Below, one piece after another: positions 36,221 to 44,775 of a stretch of 64,000 nucleotides of DNA; positions within the stretch are counted from its first letter, which is position 1, and the number at the start of each line of letters is the position of its first letter. Both the position numbers and the translations under genes were made by a program. The notes under the pieces are model-generated. The model saw nothing but the letters and a program-made list of their open reading frames with translations, searched no databases and was not told where the DNA came from. The DNA is from an uncultured Trichococcus sp. Its GTDB lineage: Bacteria > Bacillota > Bacilli > Lactobacillales > Aerococcaceae. The stretch lies in NCBI RefSeq assembly GCF_963663645.1, contig NZ_OY760503.1, positions 578,501-642,500 on the forward strand, written 5' to 3'.

Positions 36221-36274
36221 ATAGCACGCAAAAGATCCAATGAGAACTTATTCATTGGATCTTTTGCGTGCTAT
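36221..36274. terminator. Bidirectional terminator between activase and PTS operon
   Basis: A perfect 23-bp stem (36221-36243 with 36252-36274) with an 8-base loop. Its right arm includes the EIIC stop codon, so the last codon of the PTS operon lies inside the hairpin. The stem contains A and T runs on both sides. Confidence 0.85.
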
Positions 36275-37581
36275 TCGTTTGTTTTATTCATTTCCAGTTC
36301 ATTGTTGTAAGCAATCTTGTCTTGAATTCTGAAGAACGGGTAATAGATTATTGCGGATAAGGATAAGATTACAATTTGTAATACCGCTCCTTGCCATCCA
36401 GCAACCATCAACCCAGAAATAATTGCGGGTGTGCTCCAAGGCAACGTAACTCCCGCAAACGGTGTCATAAAGCCTATTGCAATTGAACCATAAACAAGCC
36501 CTGCGGAAAGCACCGGCACCAGTAAGAAGGGGATAAACATCACTGGGTTCATCACAACCGGAAATCCGAAGATCACTGGTTCATTCACATTGAACAGTGC
36601 CGGAAAAGCCGCAACTTTCCCTAGCGCTTTATACTGTTGGGACTTGGCCCCAAACAGCATGGCAATGACTAATCCGAAGGTTATTCCAGAACCAGAAATG
36701 AGCAGGAAGCTGTCCAGGAATTGCTGCGTCACAATATGGGCGCCATTTTCTAAAGACAAATTTCCGGCGGCGGCGAGCGCTTTGTTCGCATCTAAGTTTG
36801 ATAAGAGCAATGCAGTTACAATTCCATTGACCACTGATTGGCCATGAACCCCAAACCACCATAAGAATGAGATGAAAAATGCGATTCCGATGGCACCCGG
36901 CAGAGATCCGGTCAAACCTTGCAACGGTACTTGAATTACGTCATAAATCATCTCAATAAAAGTGCCGCCATCTGTGATGGCTTTTGAAATAATATAGACG
37001 ATCATCGACAATAGAAAGATCGCAAATGCAGGTGTCATGGCCTCAAACTGTTTTGCGATCGCTTGTGGTACTTGTTCAGGCATTTTAATAACGATTTTTT
37101 TCTGAATAAATTCCGTATAAATTGCCCCAACAGTTAATCCGATAATAATAGCTCCGATAATCCCTTGACCACCAAACCATACTTTGGATAACGCATCACC
37201 AATCGGCTCCCCACTTTCAGGGATATAAGACGATCTCAACGTAATAAAGAATGATGAAAGTGACAAAACACCGGCTGGCAAAGGTTCTACCCCACTATTT
37301 TTAGCATATGAATATGCGATTGAAAAACAGGAAATCAATCCCATAATGGCAAACGTACCTGCATGAACTTGCATGAAAGGCTCTGTCCAATCAGGCCCGA
37401 AAATATTTGCAATTGCGTTATTGACACCTTCAAATGGAATTTGACCAAGAATCAAGAAAATACTCCCGACAACCGTAAGAGGTAAAATGGATAACATCCC
37501 ATCCTTCAAGGCTATAATTCCGCGCATGTTTACAAATTTCATGATTGGCGCAATAATTTTTTGAGAGTTAAAATTTCCCAT
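36271..37581 (-). CDS. PTS EIIC, lactose/cellobiose family
   Basis: A 436-residue membrane permease with about ten hydrophobic segments. Family motifs include WWFGVHGQSVVNG, NEPVIFGFPVVMNP and the loop GVTLPWSTPAIISG. It carries the sugar across while the matching EIIB phosphorylates it. It is last in the operon ROK - fructose-type EIIC - EIIA - EIIB - EIIC, 3 bp after EIIB. Next to the GRE locus, the substrate is likely a 1,5-anhydrohexitol or a similar polyol. It ends inside the shared terminator. Confidence 0.9.
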   Translation of the reverse strand: MGNFNSQKIIAPIMKFVNMRGIIALKDGMLSILPLTVVGSIFLILGQIPFEGVNNAIANIFGPDWTEPFMQVHAGTFAIMGLISCFSIAYSYAKNSGVEPLPAGVLSLSSFFITLRSSYIPESGEPIGDALSKVWFGGQGIIGAIIIGLTVGAIYTEFIQKKIVIKMPEQVPQAIAKQFEAMTPAFAIFLLSMIVYIISKAITDGGTFIEMIYDVIQVPLQGLTGSLPGAIGIAFFISFLWWFGVHGQSVVNGIVTALLLSNLDANKALAAAGNLSLENGAHIVTQQFLDSFLLISGSGITFGLVIAMLFGAKSQQYKALGKVAAFPALFNVNEPVIFGFPVVMNPVMFIPFLLVPVLSAGLVYGSIAIGFMTPFAGVTLPWSTPAIISGLMVAGWQGAVLQIVILSLSAIIYYPFFRIQDKIAYNNELEMNKTNE

Positions 37582-37584
37582 TGG

Positions 37585-37920
37585 CTATTTCCCTCCAAAA
37601 GCGGATGATTTATTGTTTGATAGACTTAAAGCAAGATCCAATACTTTTTCCCCATCCAACATTCCATAGTCAGCCATAGGAATCACTGCTATTGGAACGT
37701 TACATTCTTTGCAAATCAGTTCAGACTTCCCGAATGTGTAACTTACTTGAGGTCCTAATAAAGCTACGTCCATGCCTTTAACACAGTCACTCAACTTGGC
37801 CTGAGGATAAGCGTCAATTTCCACTTCAAGGTTACGTTTTTGAGCTGCATTTTTCATATTGTTCACTAACATCCCTGTTGAAAAACCAGCTGCACAAAAT
37901 AATCCAATTTTAATCATCAT
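37585..37920 (-). CDS. PTS EIIB, lactose/cellobiose family
   Basis: A 111-residue cytosolic EIIB. The phospho-acceptor Cys9 lies in IGLFCAAGFSTGMLV, and LGPQVSYTF is the conserved second motif. It takes phosphate from the EIIA encoded just upstream and passes it to sugar in the EIIC just downstream. GGGAG precedes the ATG. Confidence 0.9.
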   Translation of the reverse strand: MMIKIGLFCAAGFSTGMLVNNMKNAAQKRNLEVEIDAYPQAKLSDCVKGMDVALLGPQVSYTFGKSELICKECNVPIAVIPMADYGMLDGEKVLDLALSLSNNKSSAFGGK

Positions 37921-37941
37921 CTTCGATCTCCCTTATGTAGT

Positions 37942-38259
37942 TTATTTTTTTAGTTCTACTCTCAATTCAATGATCTCTTTAATTAAGTTAATTTCAGTAA
38001 TTGTTGTCATCAAATGGTCTTGCGCATGCACAAATAATGCTGAGATCTCTGTTCTGTTCCCGCCCGCTTCTTGAGCAAGAAAACGCGTCTGTAAATTGTG
38101 GGCTTCATTCAGCGCATTCTCAGCCAAATGAATTTCTTTATCACTTTCTTCAAGGTTTCCCTGCTTCGCTTGATTCAACGCTTCGTAAATATGCTGTTTC
38201 GCATCGCCTGCGTTCAAAATCAACCCCATAATAATCTGATCTGGTACAATCGTTTCCAA
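37942..38259 (-). CDS. PTS EIIA, lactose/cellobiose family
   Basis: A 105-residue helical EIIA with phosphorylated His78 in ALFVHAQDHLMT and the trimer-stabilising Asp81. It belongs to the Lac-type trimeric family. It lies 22 bp before EIIB and 68 bp after the fructose-type EIIC gene on the same strand, with GGAGAGG upstream of the ATG. Confidence 0.9.
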   Translation of the reverse strand: METIVPDQIIMGLILNAGDAKQHIYEALNQAKQGNLEESDKEIHLAENALNEAHNLQTRFLAQEAGGNRTEISALFVHAQDHLMTTITEINLIKEIIELRVELKK

Positions 38260-38326
38260 TTCTATCCTCTCCTTTAGTTTTTTTCGTGGTGATGAATCTT
38301 CTCATGCCATTGAAGCTGTACCGATA

Positions 38327-39382
38327 CTACGCCTCTTGTTGCACAATTTCTGCTTCCGCTGCATTTACGTCTCTTTTTGTAAGCCCTAAGATGGCGACAC
38401 CTGCCACTACTCCCAAAGCAACCGACATCAAGAAGCCTAATGGATTAGCATTTAGAGGTAAAATGAACAAACCACCGAATGGAGCCATGACTGAACACCC
38501 AAACAATATTGATCCTCCACCCGCGATCGCAGAACCAATCATGCAAGCCGAGCCAACTCGCAACGGATCTTTTAACAGAAACGGAATGCCGCCTTCAGAT
38601 ATTCCAGCTAGCCCCATAATTAAGTTTGTGATGCCTTGGCCCTTTTCTGTTTTGGTGAATTTATTTCTGAAAATCAGAGTTGAAATCCCTGTAACATATG
38701 GCGGAATCAACGCGCCAGCTAAGACAGCCGACATCAACGAATACTCTCCATTGGCTAGGGCTGCCGTTGCGAATAGATACGCTGTTTTATTGATTGGACC
38801 ACCCATATCTGCCGACTGCATTAACGCCAATATTGCTCCTAAGAAAACTTGACTAGATCCGCTCATTGATTGTAAGCCAGCGTTCATCAGTATATTTAAT
38901 TTGCCAATGACCGGTTCTACCATGAACTGCGTAAGTATTGCTGTCACTATGGCTGAGATCAGAGGAACCAAAAGCAGATCCCTTAATATTGAGAACGTTT
39001 CTGGTAGCTTTTCGAATGCTTTTTTCAGAGCTACAACAAGGTAGCCCACCGCAAACCCCAATAACAGCGCTCCCAAAAAACTGGAATCGCCATCCCTGGT
39101 TAACGCACCGGCCATCAATGCCGCTGGAATAGCCGATTTACCGGCAATGTAGAATGCGACACCCGCACAAAAGACTGGCAACATTAAACTGAACAGCGCA
39201 TTCCCATTTTGATTAAAGAACGCCGCCAACGGTAAGTTGGTTCCATAATTGGCAGGATTGATTGAAATGTCATCCACCAAAAAACTGATTCCTAACATAA
39301 TTCCGCCTGCAACAACACATGGCAACATATAATTGACCCCTGAAAGAATGGATTCTAAAATCGGATTTTTTTTCTTGTTCAT
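38327..39382 (-). CDS. PTS EIIC, fructose family (FrwC-like), without its own EIIB/EIIA
   Basis: A 351-residue membrane protein with about nine hydrophobic segments and fructose-type signatures (PVFCAGVAFYIAGKSAIPAAL, SADMGGPINKTAYLF, GISEGGIPFLLKDP). It is EIIC only; no fructose-type EIIB or EIIA is in the window. Its start overlaps the ROK stop by 4 bp. E. coli frwC, of the same type, lies beside pflD, so association of this EIIC class with this GRE class recurs. The energy partner is unknown. Confidence 0.85.
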   Translation of the reverse strand: MNKKKNPILESILSGVNYMLPCVVAGGIMLGISFLVDDISINPANYGTNLPLAAFFNQNGNALFSLMLPVFCAGVAFYIAGKSAIPAALMAGALTRDGDSSFLGALLLGFAVGYLVVALKKAFEKLPETFSILRDLLLVPLISAIVTAILTQFMVEPVIGKLNILMNAGLQSMSGSSQVFLGAILALMQSADMGGPINKTAYLFATAALANGEYSLMSAVLAGALIPPYVTGISTLIFRNKFTKTEKGQGITNLIMGLAGISEGGIPFLLKDPLRVGSACMIGSAIAGGGSILFGCSVMAPFGGLFILPLNANPLGFLMSVALGVVAGVAILGLTKRDVNAAEAEIVQQEA

Positions 39383-40398
39383 AGACTACCCCTCATTTGT
39401 TCCTGTATTTCACCTTTGCTTAAATTAAATACTTCTGAATGTGACAAATCAAACCGACAGTTGGGACAATGCGCTTCATGATATGGCTCATATTCTTCCG
39501 CATTTATTACGTATTCTTCTAAGAAGTGATAGAGCGCTCCATATAAATTAGCGTCATTATTCAATTTTGAGTTCTCTATCACCGGCAGCAATAAGTACAT
39601 TGAATTTGCTTGATAGATGCGTCTTACTTCATTCATAATCTGATCTCTGACGACAGGCTGATTACTTACGCCGCCACAAATGATGAACCGTTCCGGATCC
39701 AAAACATACTGGAGGCTGATGATCATACGCGCAATTTTACGGCAATATTCACAAAATACCCTCCAGGACGCTTCGTTTTGTTCATTGATGTACATAAATA
39801 CCGTTTCTCCATCAGCATCAGCTGATAATCCATTCAGTTCTGCAATTTCACTGACCATTTTAGGAGCAGAGGCATCAAACCCACACATTTTATAAACAGA
39901 ATCTTGATTCTCGACCGGATCACCAACCATGTAACTCACTTCACCTGCCGAAAAATTTTTTCCGCGATGAAGTTTCCCATCAATGATGATTCCGCCCCCA
40001 ATGGCACTTCCTAAGACCATCACGACTGCATGTTTGGAATTATTCACACCGCCACGCCATAACTCTGCAAGTGCGGCTGCTTTCCCATCATTCTCAATCG
40101 ATACAGGCATCTTGTATCGATCCATCAAAATTTGTTTCAAACAAACTTCGTGTAAGTAAGTTAAGCACCCGCCGTAATAGACGATTCCTTGATAAGAATC
40201 AACTACACCTGGACAGCAAATCGAAATACCTTTAATTTCATACTCATCGTAGCGATCAATCACATCGAACATGCCGAACAGAAGTAAATCCAATGAATTT
40301 TTCGGTGTGGGGAATTTATCTTTCATATAAATATTTCCCGATCGGTCCAAAATTGCGTATTTTACTGAAGATCCTCCAATATCAAAAACCATGTACAT
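39379..40398 (-). CDS. ROK-family protein with Cys-containing C-terminal tail
   Basis: About 339 residues. ATP-binding DIGGSSVKYAILD is at the start and the catalytic Asp lies in SIENDGKAAALAELW. The usual ROK zinc motif CGCGxxxC is missing; instead a tail contains AHCPNCRFD. The ATG at 40398 has AAAGGAG nine bases upstream. It is the first gene of the PTS operon, overlapping the next gene by 4 bp. It may phosphorylate an unphosphorylated anhydrohexitol or glucoside; a regulatory role is possible, although no DNA-binding domain is seen. Confidence 0.8.
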   Translation of the reverse strand: MYMVFDIGGSSVKYAILDRSGNIYMKDKFPTPKNSLDLLLFGMFDVIDRYDEYEIKGISICCPGVVDSYQGIVYYGGCLTYLHEVCLKQILMDRYKMPVSIENDGKAAALAELWRGGVNNSKHAVVMVLGSAIGGGIIIDGKLHRGKNFSAGEVSYMVGDPVENQDSVYKMCGFDASAPKMVSEIAELNGLSADADGETVFMYINEQNEASWRVFCEYCRKIARMIISLQYVLDPERFIICGGVSNQPVVRDQIMNEVRRIYQANSMYLLLPVIENSKLNNDANLYGALYHFLEEYVINAEEYEPYHEAHCPNCRFDLSHSEVFNLSKGEIQEQMRGSL

Positions 40399-40507
40399 AA
40401 TCAAACACTCCTTTTTTCTGTTTCCCCTTATAAAGCATCTGCAAAGTTGATAAACAAATAACTTGTAGTTTCATGCGAAACACACAGGAAGTTCCTTCGC
40501 AATTAAA

Positions 40508-40578
40508 AAAATACCATCTGAAAGCGGATTCGTCAATGCAGTACTGATCAGTTTGCTCCACTTTGCACTATCGTGCAA
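40508..40578 (-). promoter_or_regulatory. Promoter of the ROK-PTS operon with an upstream dyad
   Basis: Minus strand TTGACG (40531-40536), 17-bp spacer, TATTTT (40508-40513). Upstream, TTGCAC-TATC-GTGCAA (40563-40578) is a perfect 6-bp dyad that also lies in the fbp upstream region, so it may serve either gene. Confidence 0.6.
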
Positions 40579-40663
40579 ACATAAATAGATTTATCCATAA
40601 GCCCTTTTTTCTATAAAAAATCATGTATGATAAGAAAAAATGACGAATGTGAAAGGAGAAATT

Positions 40664-42577
40664 ATGACTGCCAGTATGTATAAAGAAAAATATTACCAAA
40701 CCTTACTCAAAGAATTTCCGACGAAACAAGAAATTTCTTCTGAGATTATCAATCTTCAGGCAATTTTAAATTTACCAAAAGGAACGGAATACTTCATCAG
40801 CGACATCCATGGGGAATTTAAAGGTTTCCAGCATATCATCAATACAGGTTCCGGAATCATTCGCGAAAAAATCTATGAATGTTTTGGGGCCAAAAAAACA
40901 AATGAAGAGTGTGAACAATTAGTAAAATTAATCTCTTATCCGATGGAAATGATGCAAATCAAAAAATCCCAAACAACACCGATCGAATTTGAAAATTGGA
41001 CAAAGGAAATTATCGCAATCCTAGTTCAATTCATTGTGTTTTGTTCCAGTAAATATTCTCGTTCTAAACTCCGGAAAAGATTGCCTCAAAAATATATCTA
41101 TCTTGGCGAAGAATTGATTTACGCAAGCCTCGCAAAGAAAAATAAAAAAATCTACATTGATAAAATACTAGGGGAAATTGTAGAACTGAACATTGCTGAA
41201 GACGTGATCAAAGAGTTTGCCTGTACAATCAAGTTTTTAGTTATCGATCATATGCACATCGTAGGGGATGTTTTTGATAGGGGAGCGGATGCTTATGATG
41301 TATTAAATTTCTTAACAGACTTTCCATCTATTGATATTCAATGGGGAAACCATGATGTGTTATGGTTAGGCGCCTTTTCAGGTTCAGAAACCTGTTTGAT
41401 GACTTTATTGCGGATTGCTACGAAATACGGATACTTGCTTGAATTGGAGAGGCAATACAGTTTGAATCTGCGCTCATTATTCCAATTCTCAGAAGAATAT
41501 TATCAAGCGCTCCCCTCATTTAATCCGCAGGTTGCCAGGAAAACACCGAACTCAAAATCACTTGCTAAAGTACAGCAAGCATTACTGATAATCCAGTTAA
41601 AACTAGAAGGACAAGTCATATTACGCAATCCTGAATTCCAAATGGATAACCGCCTATTTCTGAACAAATTAGAGGAGATCGAGCAATTTCTTTCGGAAAA
41701 TTGCTTTCAACTGGTTGATTCAGCCGATCCATTCAAATTAACTGAATCAGAATGTCAGGTGGTTAAAGATTTGATGGGCTCTTTCCAGAAATCAACCCGC
41801 TTGGATAAACAGCTTAACTTCATCATCGAAAAAGGTAGTCTCTACCTAAAATACAATCAAAATCTGATTTTTCATGGTTGTATGCCATTAAATAAGGATG
41901 GTGATTTTCAATACTTTTTAACACCTGACTTATACGGAAAATCATTGATGGATTTTTTTGAAGAACAGATCATAAAAGCTTTTGACTCTAGACACAATCC
42001 CAATGAATCAGCCCTGGACCTTGTATGGTATTGCTGGTGCGGCAAATATTCCCCTTTGTTCGGAAGAGAAGAAATGAAAACTTTTGAGAGCTACTTCATG
42101 CAGTCCGATGAAGAAAAAAAAGAAACCAACAATGCGTATTTCCAATTAAGAAATCAAGTCGAGATTTGCGACAAAATTCTGGAAGAGTTCGGTATTACTG
42201 GAGAAGATTCTTGTATTGTGAATGGGCATACTCCTGTGATGGTAAAACAAGGCGAGTCTCCAATAAAAGCAAATGGAAAATTATTTGTTATAGATGGTGG
42301 TCTATCCCGACCCTATCAATGCAAAACAGGAATTGCCGGGTATACGTTATTGAACAATTCCTATGGTTTCCAAATTGTCACCCACACACCATTTGAATCA
42401 ATCAATAACTTTATCCACTCCCGTTCTGGTGATTCAACATTAACCAAAGTAATTGATAAAGATTTGCCAAGAAAAACGATTGCAGAAACTACCATCGGGG
42501 AACAAATTAAAGTGCAAGTCAATGAATTAAAAGACTTGATCCCATATCTTGAGGGCGAAGCCGGTCTGCCTTTATAG
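40664..42577 (+). CDS. fbp: Fructose-1,6-bisphosphatase, class III
   Basis: A 637-residue class III FBPase, the Firmicutes-type gluconeogenic enzyme of calcineurin-like metallophosphatase fold. Metal-site motifs are FISDIHGEFKGF, VGDVFDRGADAYD and IQWGNHDVLWLG, with VNGHTPV near the C-terminus. The ATG at 40664 follows AAAGGAG and gives MTASMYKEKYYQTLL, typical of the family. It stands alone between the PTS operon and a convergent SorC gene. Its place beside sugar genes fits growth on triose-yielding substrates. Confidence 0.95.
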   Translation: MTASMYKEKYYQTLLKEFPTKQEISSEIINLQAILNLPKGTEYFISDIHGEFKGFQHIINTGSGIIREKIYECFGAKKTNEECEQLVKLISYPMEMMQIKKSQTTPIEFENWTKEIIAILVQFIVFCSSKYSRSKLRKRLPQKYIYLGEELIYASLAKKNKKIYIDKILGEIVELNIAEDVIKEFACTIKFLVIDHMHIVGDVFDRGADAYDVLNFLTDFPSIDIQWGNHDVLWLGAFSGSETCLMTLLRIATKYGYLLELERQYSLNLRSLFQFSEEYYQALPSFNPQVARKTPNSKSLAKVQQALLIIQLKLEGQVILRNPEFQMDNRLFLNKLEEIEQFLSENCFQLVDSADPFKLTESECQVVKDLMGSFQKSTRLDKQLNFIIEKGSLYLKYNQNLIFHGCMPLNKDGDFQYFLTPDLYGKSLMDFFEEQIIKAFDSRHNPNESALDLVWYCWCGKYSPLFGREEMKTFESYFMQSDEEKKETNNAYFQLRNQVEICDKILEEFGITGEDSCIVNGHTPVMVKQGESPIKANGKLFVIDGGLSRPYQCKTGIAGYTLLNNSYGFQIVTHTPFESINNFIHSRSGDSTLTKVIDKDLPRKTIAETTIGEQIKVQVNELKDLIPYLEGEAGLPL

Positions 42578-42582
42578 CAGTA

Positions 42583-42628
42583 AAAAAAGGTCCGGAACAC
42601 TATTTTTGTAGTGTTCCGGACCTTTTTT
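42583..42628. terminator. Bidirectional terminator between fbp and sorC
   Basis: A 20-bp perfect stem (42583-42602 with 42609-42628) starting AAAAAAGGTCCGGAACACTA, loop of six, T run after. Confidence 0.93.
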
Positions 42629-42631
42629 CAA

Positions 42632-43609
42632 TTAATCAAAAAAACGATTTCCTTCTTCATCCTTATCCAATTCTAAAACTTTTAAAATTGTTTTTCTGTC
42701 AGTCACTAAATGATTCACGTAGCCTTTTCTTAATATTGCCAAGATCGCTTGAGCTTTATTTTCTCCCTGTGCAATAGCTATTGATGTGGGAACGCAAGCT
42801 AATTGTTCCAAGGTTATCCCGATTATTCTTTTTTGCAATTGCCTGTGAACTATCTCCCCCTCTGAGTCAAAAAACCTACAGCAAAGCTCGCCGATTGCTC
42901 CTTCTCTTTCCAAAATACTATAATCATCTTCAGTCAATAGATCTCTCCATTGACTCGTATTATGATCCAATTCTCCGCCAATTCCGACAATAGCTAAGTC
43001 CAAAGCATTCCACAGCATCAATAATTCTTCAAAATACTTCGATCCTAAAATTCCAAACGCCAATTGCTCCGTTCCCTGAACAACCATTGCATTGATATAA
43101 GTGCTTTTCCCATGAAAAATTCTGGACATTTCGTAAACCAGGGTATTTACATGGTATCTTGCATTGATGTGACTAGGACCACCAGCTAAAGGGCAGAAAG
43201 AAACATTTTTCACATTTCTGGGTTCTATTTTATCAACCATCTTACTCAAGGAAGACCCCCATGAAATACCTACAATATCTTTTTCCCGAATTGAATTACG
43301 GACCATAGCGGCTGCTCTTTTTGCTATCTCATCCATCAATGATTCTTGTGTTTCGTAATACTCGTTTGAGACAATTTCTACTTTTCTCACACCAAATTTT
43401 GATTGCACATACTCTTCTAATGCAAATATTCCGACATCATATTCATTGATTTCAATATTAACGATTCCTTCGTCCCTTGCTTGAGTAACCATACGACTGA
43501 TAGTTGTTCGATAGATACCTAAATCTTCAGCGATTTCGGTTTGGCTTTTCCCTACCACAAAATATAAATACGCTACTTTCGCCAATAATCTTCTTCTTTC
43601 GCCCTTCAT
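42632..43609 (-). CDS. SorC-family sugar-binding transcriptional regulator
   Basis: A 325-residue regulator. N-terminal helix-turn-helix KSQTEIAEDLGIYRTTISRMV; then the SorC/DeoR-C sugar-phosphate domain (IVGISWGSSLSKMVDKI, CPLAGGPSHINARYHVN, DLAIVGIGGELDH). Such proteins are induced by sugar phosphates. It sits just left of the tRNA-Leu remnant that bounds the island. Its targets are unknown: fbp or island genes are candidates. The upstream gap 43610-43857 shows no gene. Confidence 0.9.
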   Translation of the reverse strand: MKGERRRLLAKVAYLYFVVGKSQTEIAEDLGIYRTTISRMVTQARDEGIVNIEINEYDVGIFALEEYVQSKFGVRKVEIVSNEYYETQESLMDEIAKRAAAMVRNSIREKDIVGISWGSSLSKMVDKIEPRNVKNVSFCPLAGGPSHINARYHVNTLVYEMSRIFHGKSTYINAMVVQGTEQLAFGILGSKYFEELLMLWNALDLAIVGIGGELDHNTSQWRDLLTEDDYSILEREGAIGELCCRFFDSEGEIVHRQLQKRIIGITLEQLACVPTSIAIAQGENKAQAILAILRKGYVNHLVTDRKTILKVLELDKDEEGNRFFD

Positions 43610-43863
43610 AAAAAGCTCCCCTTTACGCCTGCCTGCTTTCCTTACTCAAAGCTTTTTCACTTATAATAACAGGACAACACTTACAAATGCAACTGAATAT
43701 TCTTTCATTTGCAATTGATATTGTTTTTTTGAAGCTTATGCTGTTCTGAATTATTATAGGCTGTTTAATGAATGAGTAAAAAAACAATTAGGTCAGCTTA
43801 AAAGCGCGGGAGGAACCGAAGAATCAAAAACGAGGGGATTAAGATGCTTTCGAATGCAAAAAA

Positions 43864-43900
43864 GTATAGCTAACGAATCGCGTAGAAACGTTAGCTATAC
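43864..43900 (-). terminator. Displaced copy of the tRNA-Leu terminator
   Basis: GTATAGCTAACG (43864-43875) pairs with CGTTAGCTATAC (43889-43900), with a T run on the minus strand. It is a diverged homologue of the hairpin at 58671-58709 that follows the complete tRNA-Leu; the arms differ in paired positions, keeping the stem. Confidence 0.85.
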
Positions 43901-43906
43901 CTTGGT

Positions 43907-43927
43907 ATACCGGCGGCCGGGGTCGAA
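43907..43927 (-). repeat. tRNA-Leu 3'-end fragment (att-like direct repeat, left)
   Basis: These 21 bp are identical to 58714-58734: the T-loop, T-stem 3' half and acceptor 3' strand of tRNA-Leu(CAA), plus one flanking base. Upstream of the T-loop the similarity stops, so only the tRNA tail is present. It is the signature left at the far end when an element integrates into a tRNA gene. Confidence 0.85.
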
Positions 43928-43953
43928 TCCGAGCCAACGGTCACTGCAATTAT

Positions 43954-44775
43954 TCACCCTGTCTGATCCCATGTTTTGAGTAACTGTAAGAGTGAATGCC
44001 GCACACCCTCTTCCTCATTGGTTTTGGTGACGTAATCAGCATTTTTCTTGATTGGTTCCTCGGCATTACCCATTACCACACTGATACCGGCAAAATTTAG
44101 CATTGAAAGATCATTTTCATTATCGCCGATTGCCAAAATTTCAGACGGATGAATGGCCAAGTGTTTGGCAAGCCTCTGTAAGGTTTGGCCTTTGCTGGCT
44201 TGTGGATGCAAGAATTCGAAAAAGCAGTCCAGACTCTGCATCATATTGAAGCGCTGTGCATATATGTCTGGAATCTGTTTGATTGCCCGCTTCAGTTTTT
44301 CCTCCGTGCCCACAAACATCATCTTGTAAATCGGAATCTGGTGGAAATACGTATCCGGAACACAATGGATGGGTGCTTTGTTGAGGTAGCCATCATAGGC
44401 TGTGTGCGGGTCGATTGTTGTATTGCTCGTGTAGATTCCTTTTTGACTTTGTACATGGTATGCCAGTTGCAGTTGCTCGCTCAATGCTTTGATTGCTTGA
44501 TAATCCTCATAGGGAAGTGGCTGTTCAAAAAGGGCCTGCCCGCCCTGTGCATCTGAAAGTAACGCACCATTGAAGCTGATGACATACTCCTCTGCTCCGG
44601 TCAGATCCAACTGAGAGAGCAAAGGAGCTAGACTATAAAATGGGCGACCCGTGCATAAAACGACTTTAACGCCACGTCTTCTTACTTGTTGAATCGTCTG
44701 ACGGGTTGCATCGGAGATCAAGCCTTGCCGATCAAGCAATGTACCGTCAAGATCCAAGGCTACTAGCCGAATCAT
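43954..44775 (-). CDS. Cof-type HAD phosphatase, island copy 1
   Basis: A 273-residue HAD hydrolase: DLDGTLLDRQG (motif I), LCTGRPFYSL (II), HPQASKGQTLQRLAKHL (III) and AIGDNENDLSMLNFAG (IV). The start overlaps the ROK stop by 4 bp. It is the last gene before the island edge. It may dephosphorylate a sugar phosphate to avoid sugar-phosphate stress; the specific substrate is unknown. Confidence 0.9.
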   Translation of the reverse strand: MIRLVALDLDGTLLDRQGLISDATRQTIQQVRRRGVKVVLCTGRPFYSLAPLLSQLDLTGAEEYVISFNGALLSDAQGGQALFEQPLPYEDYQAIKALSEQLQLAYHVQSQKGIYTSNTTIDPHTAYDGYLNKAPIHCVPDTYFHQIPIYKMMFVGTEEKLKRAIKQIPDIYAQRFNMMQSLDCFFEFLHPQASKGQTLQRLAKHLAIHPSEILAIGDNENDLSMLNFAGISVVMGNAEEPIKKNADYVTKTNEEEGVRHSLLQLLKTWDQTG

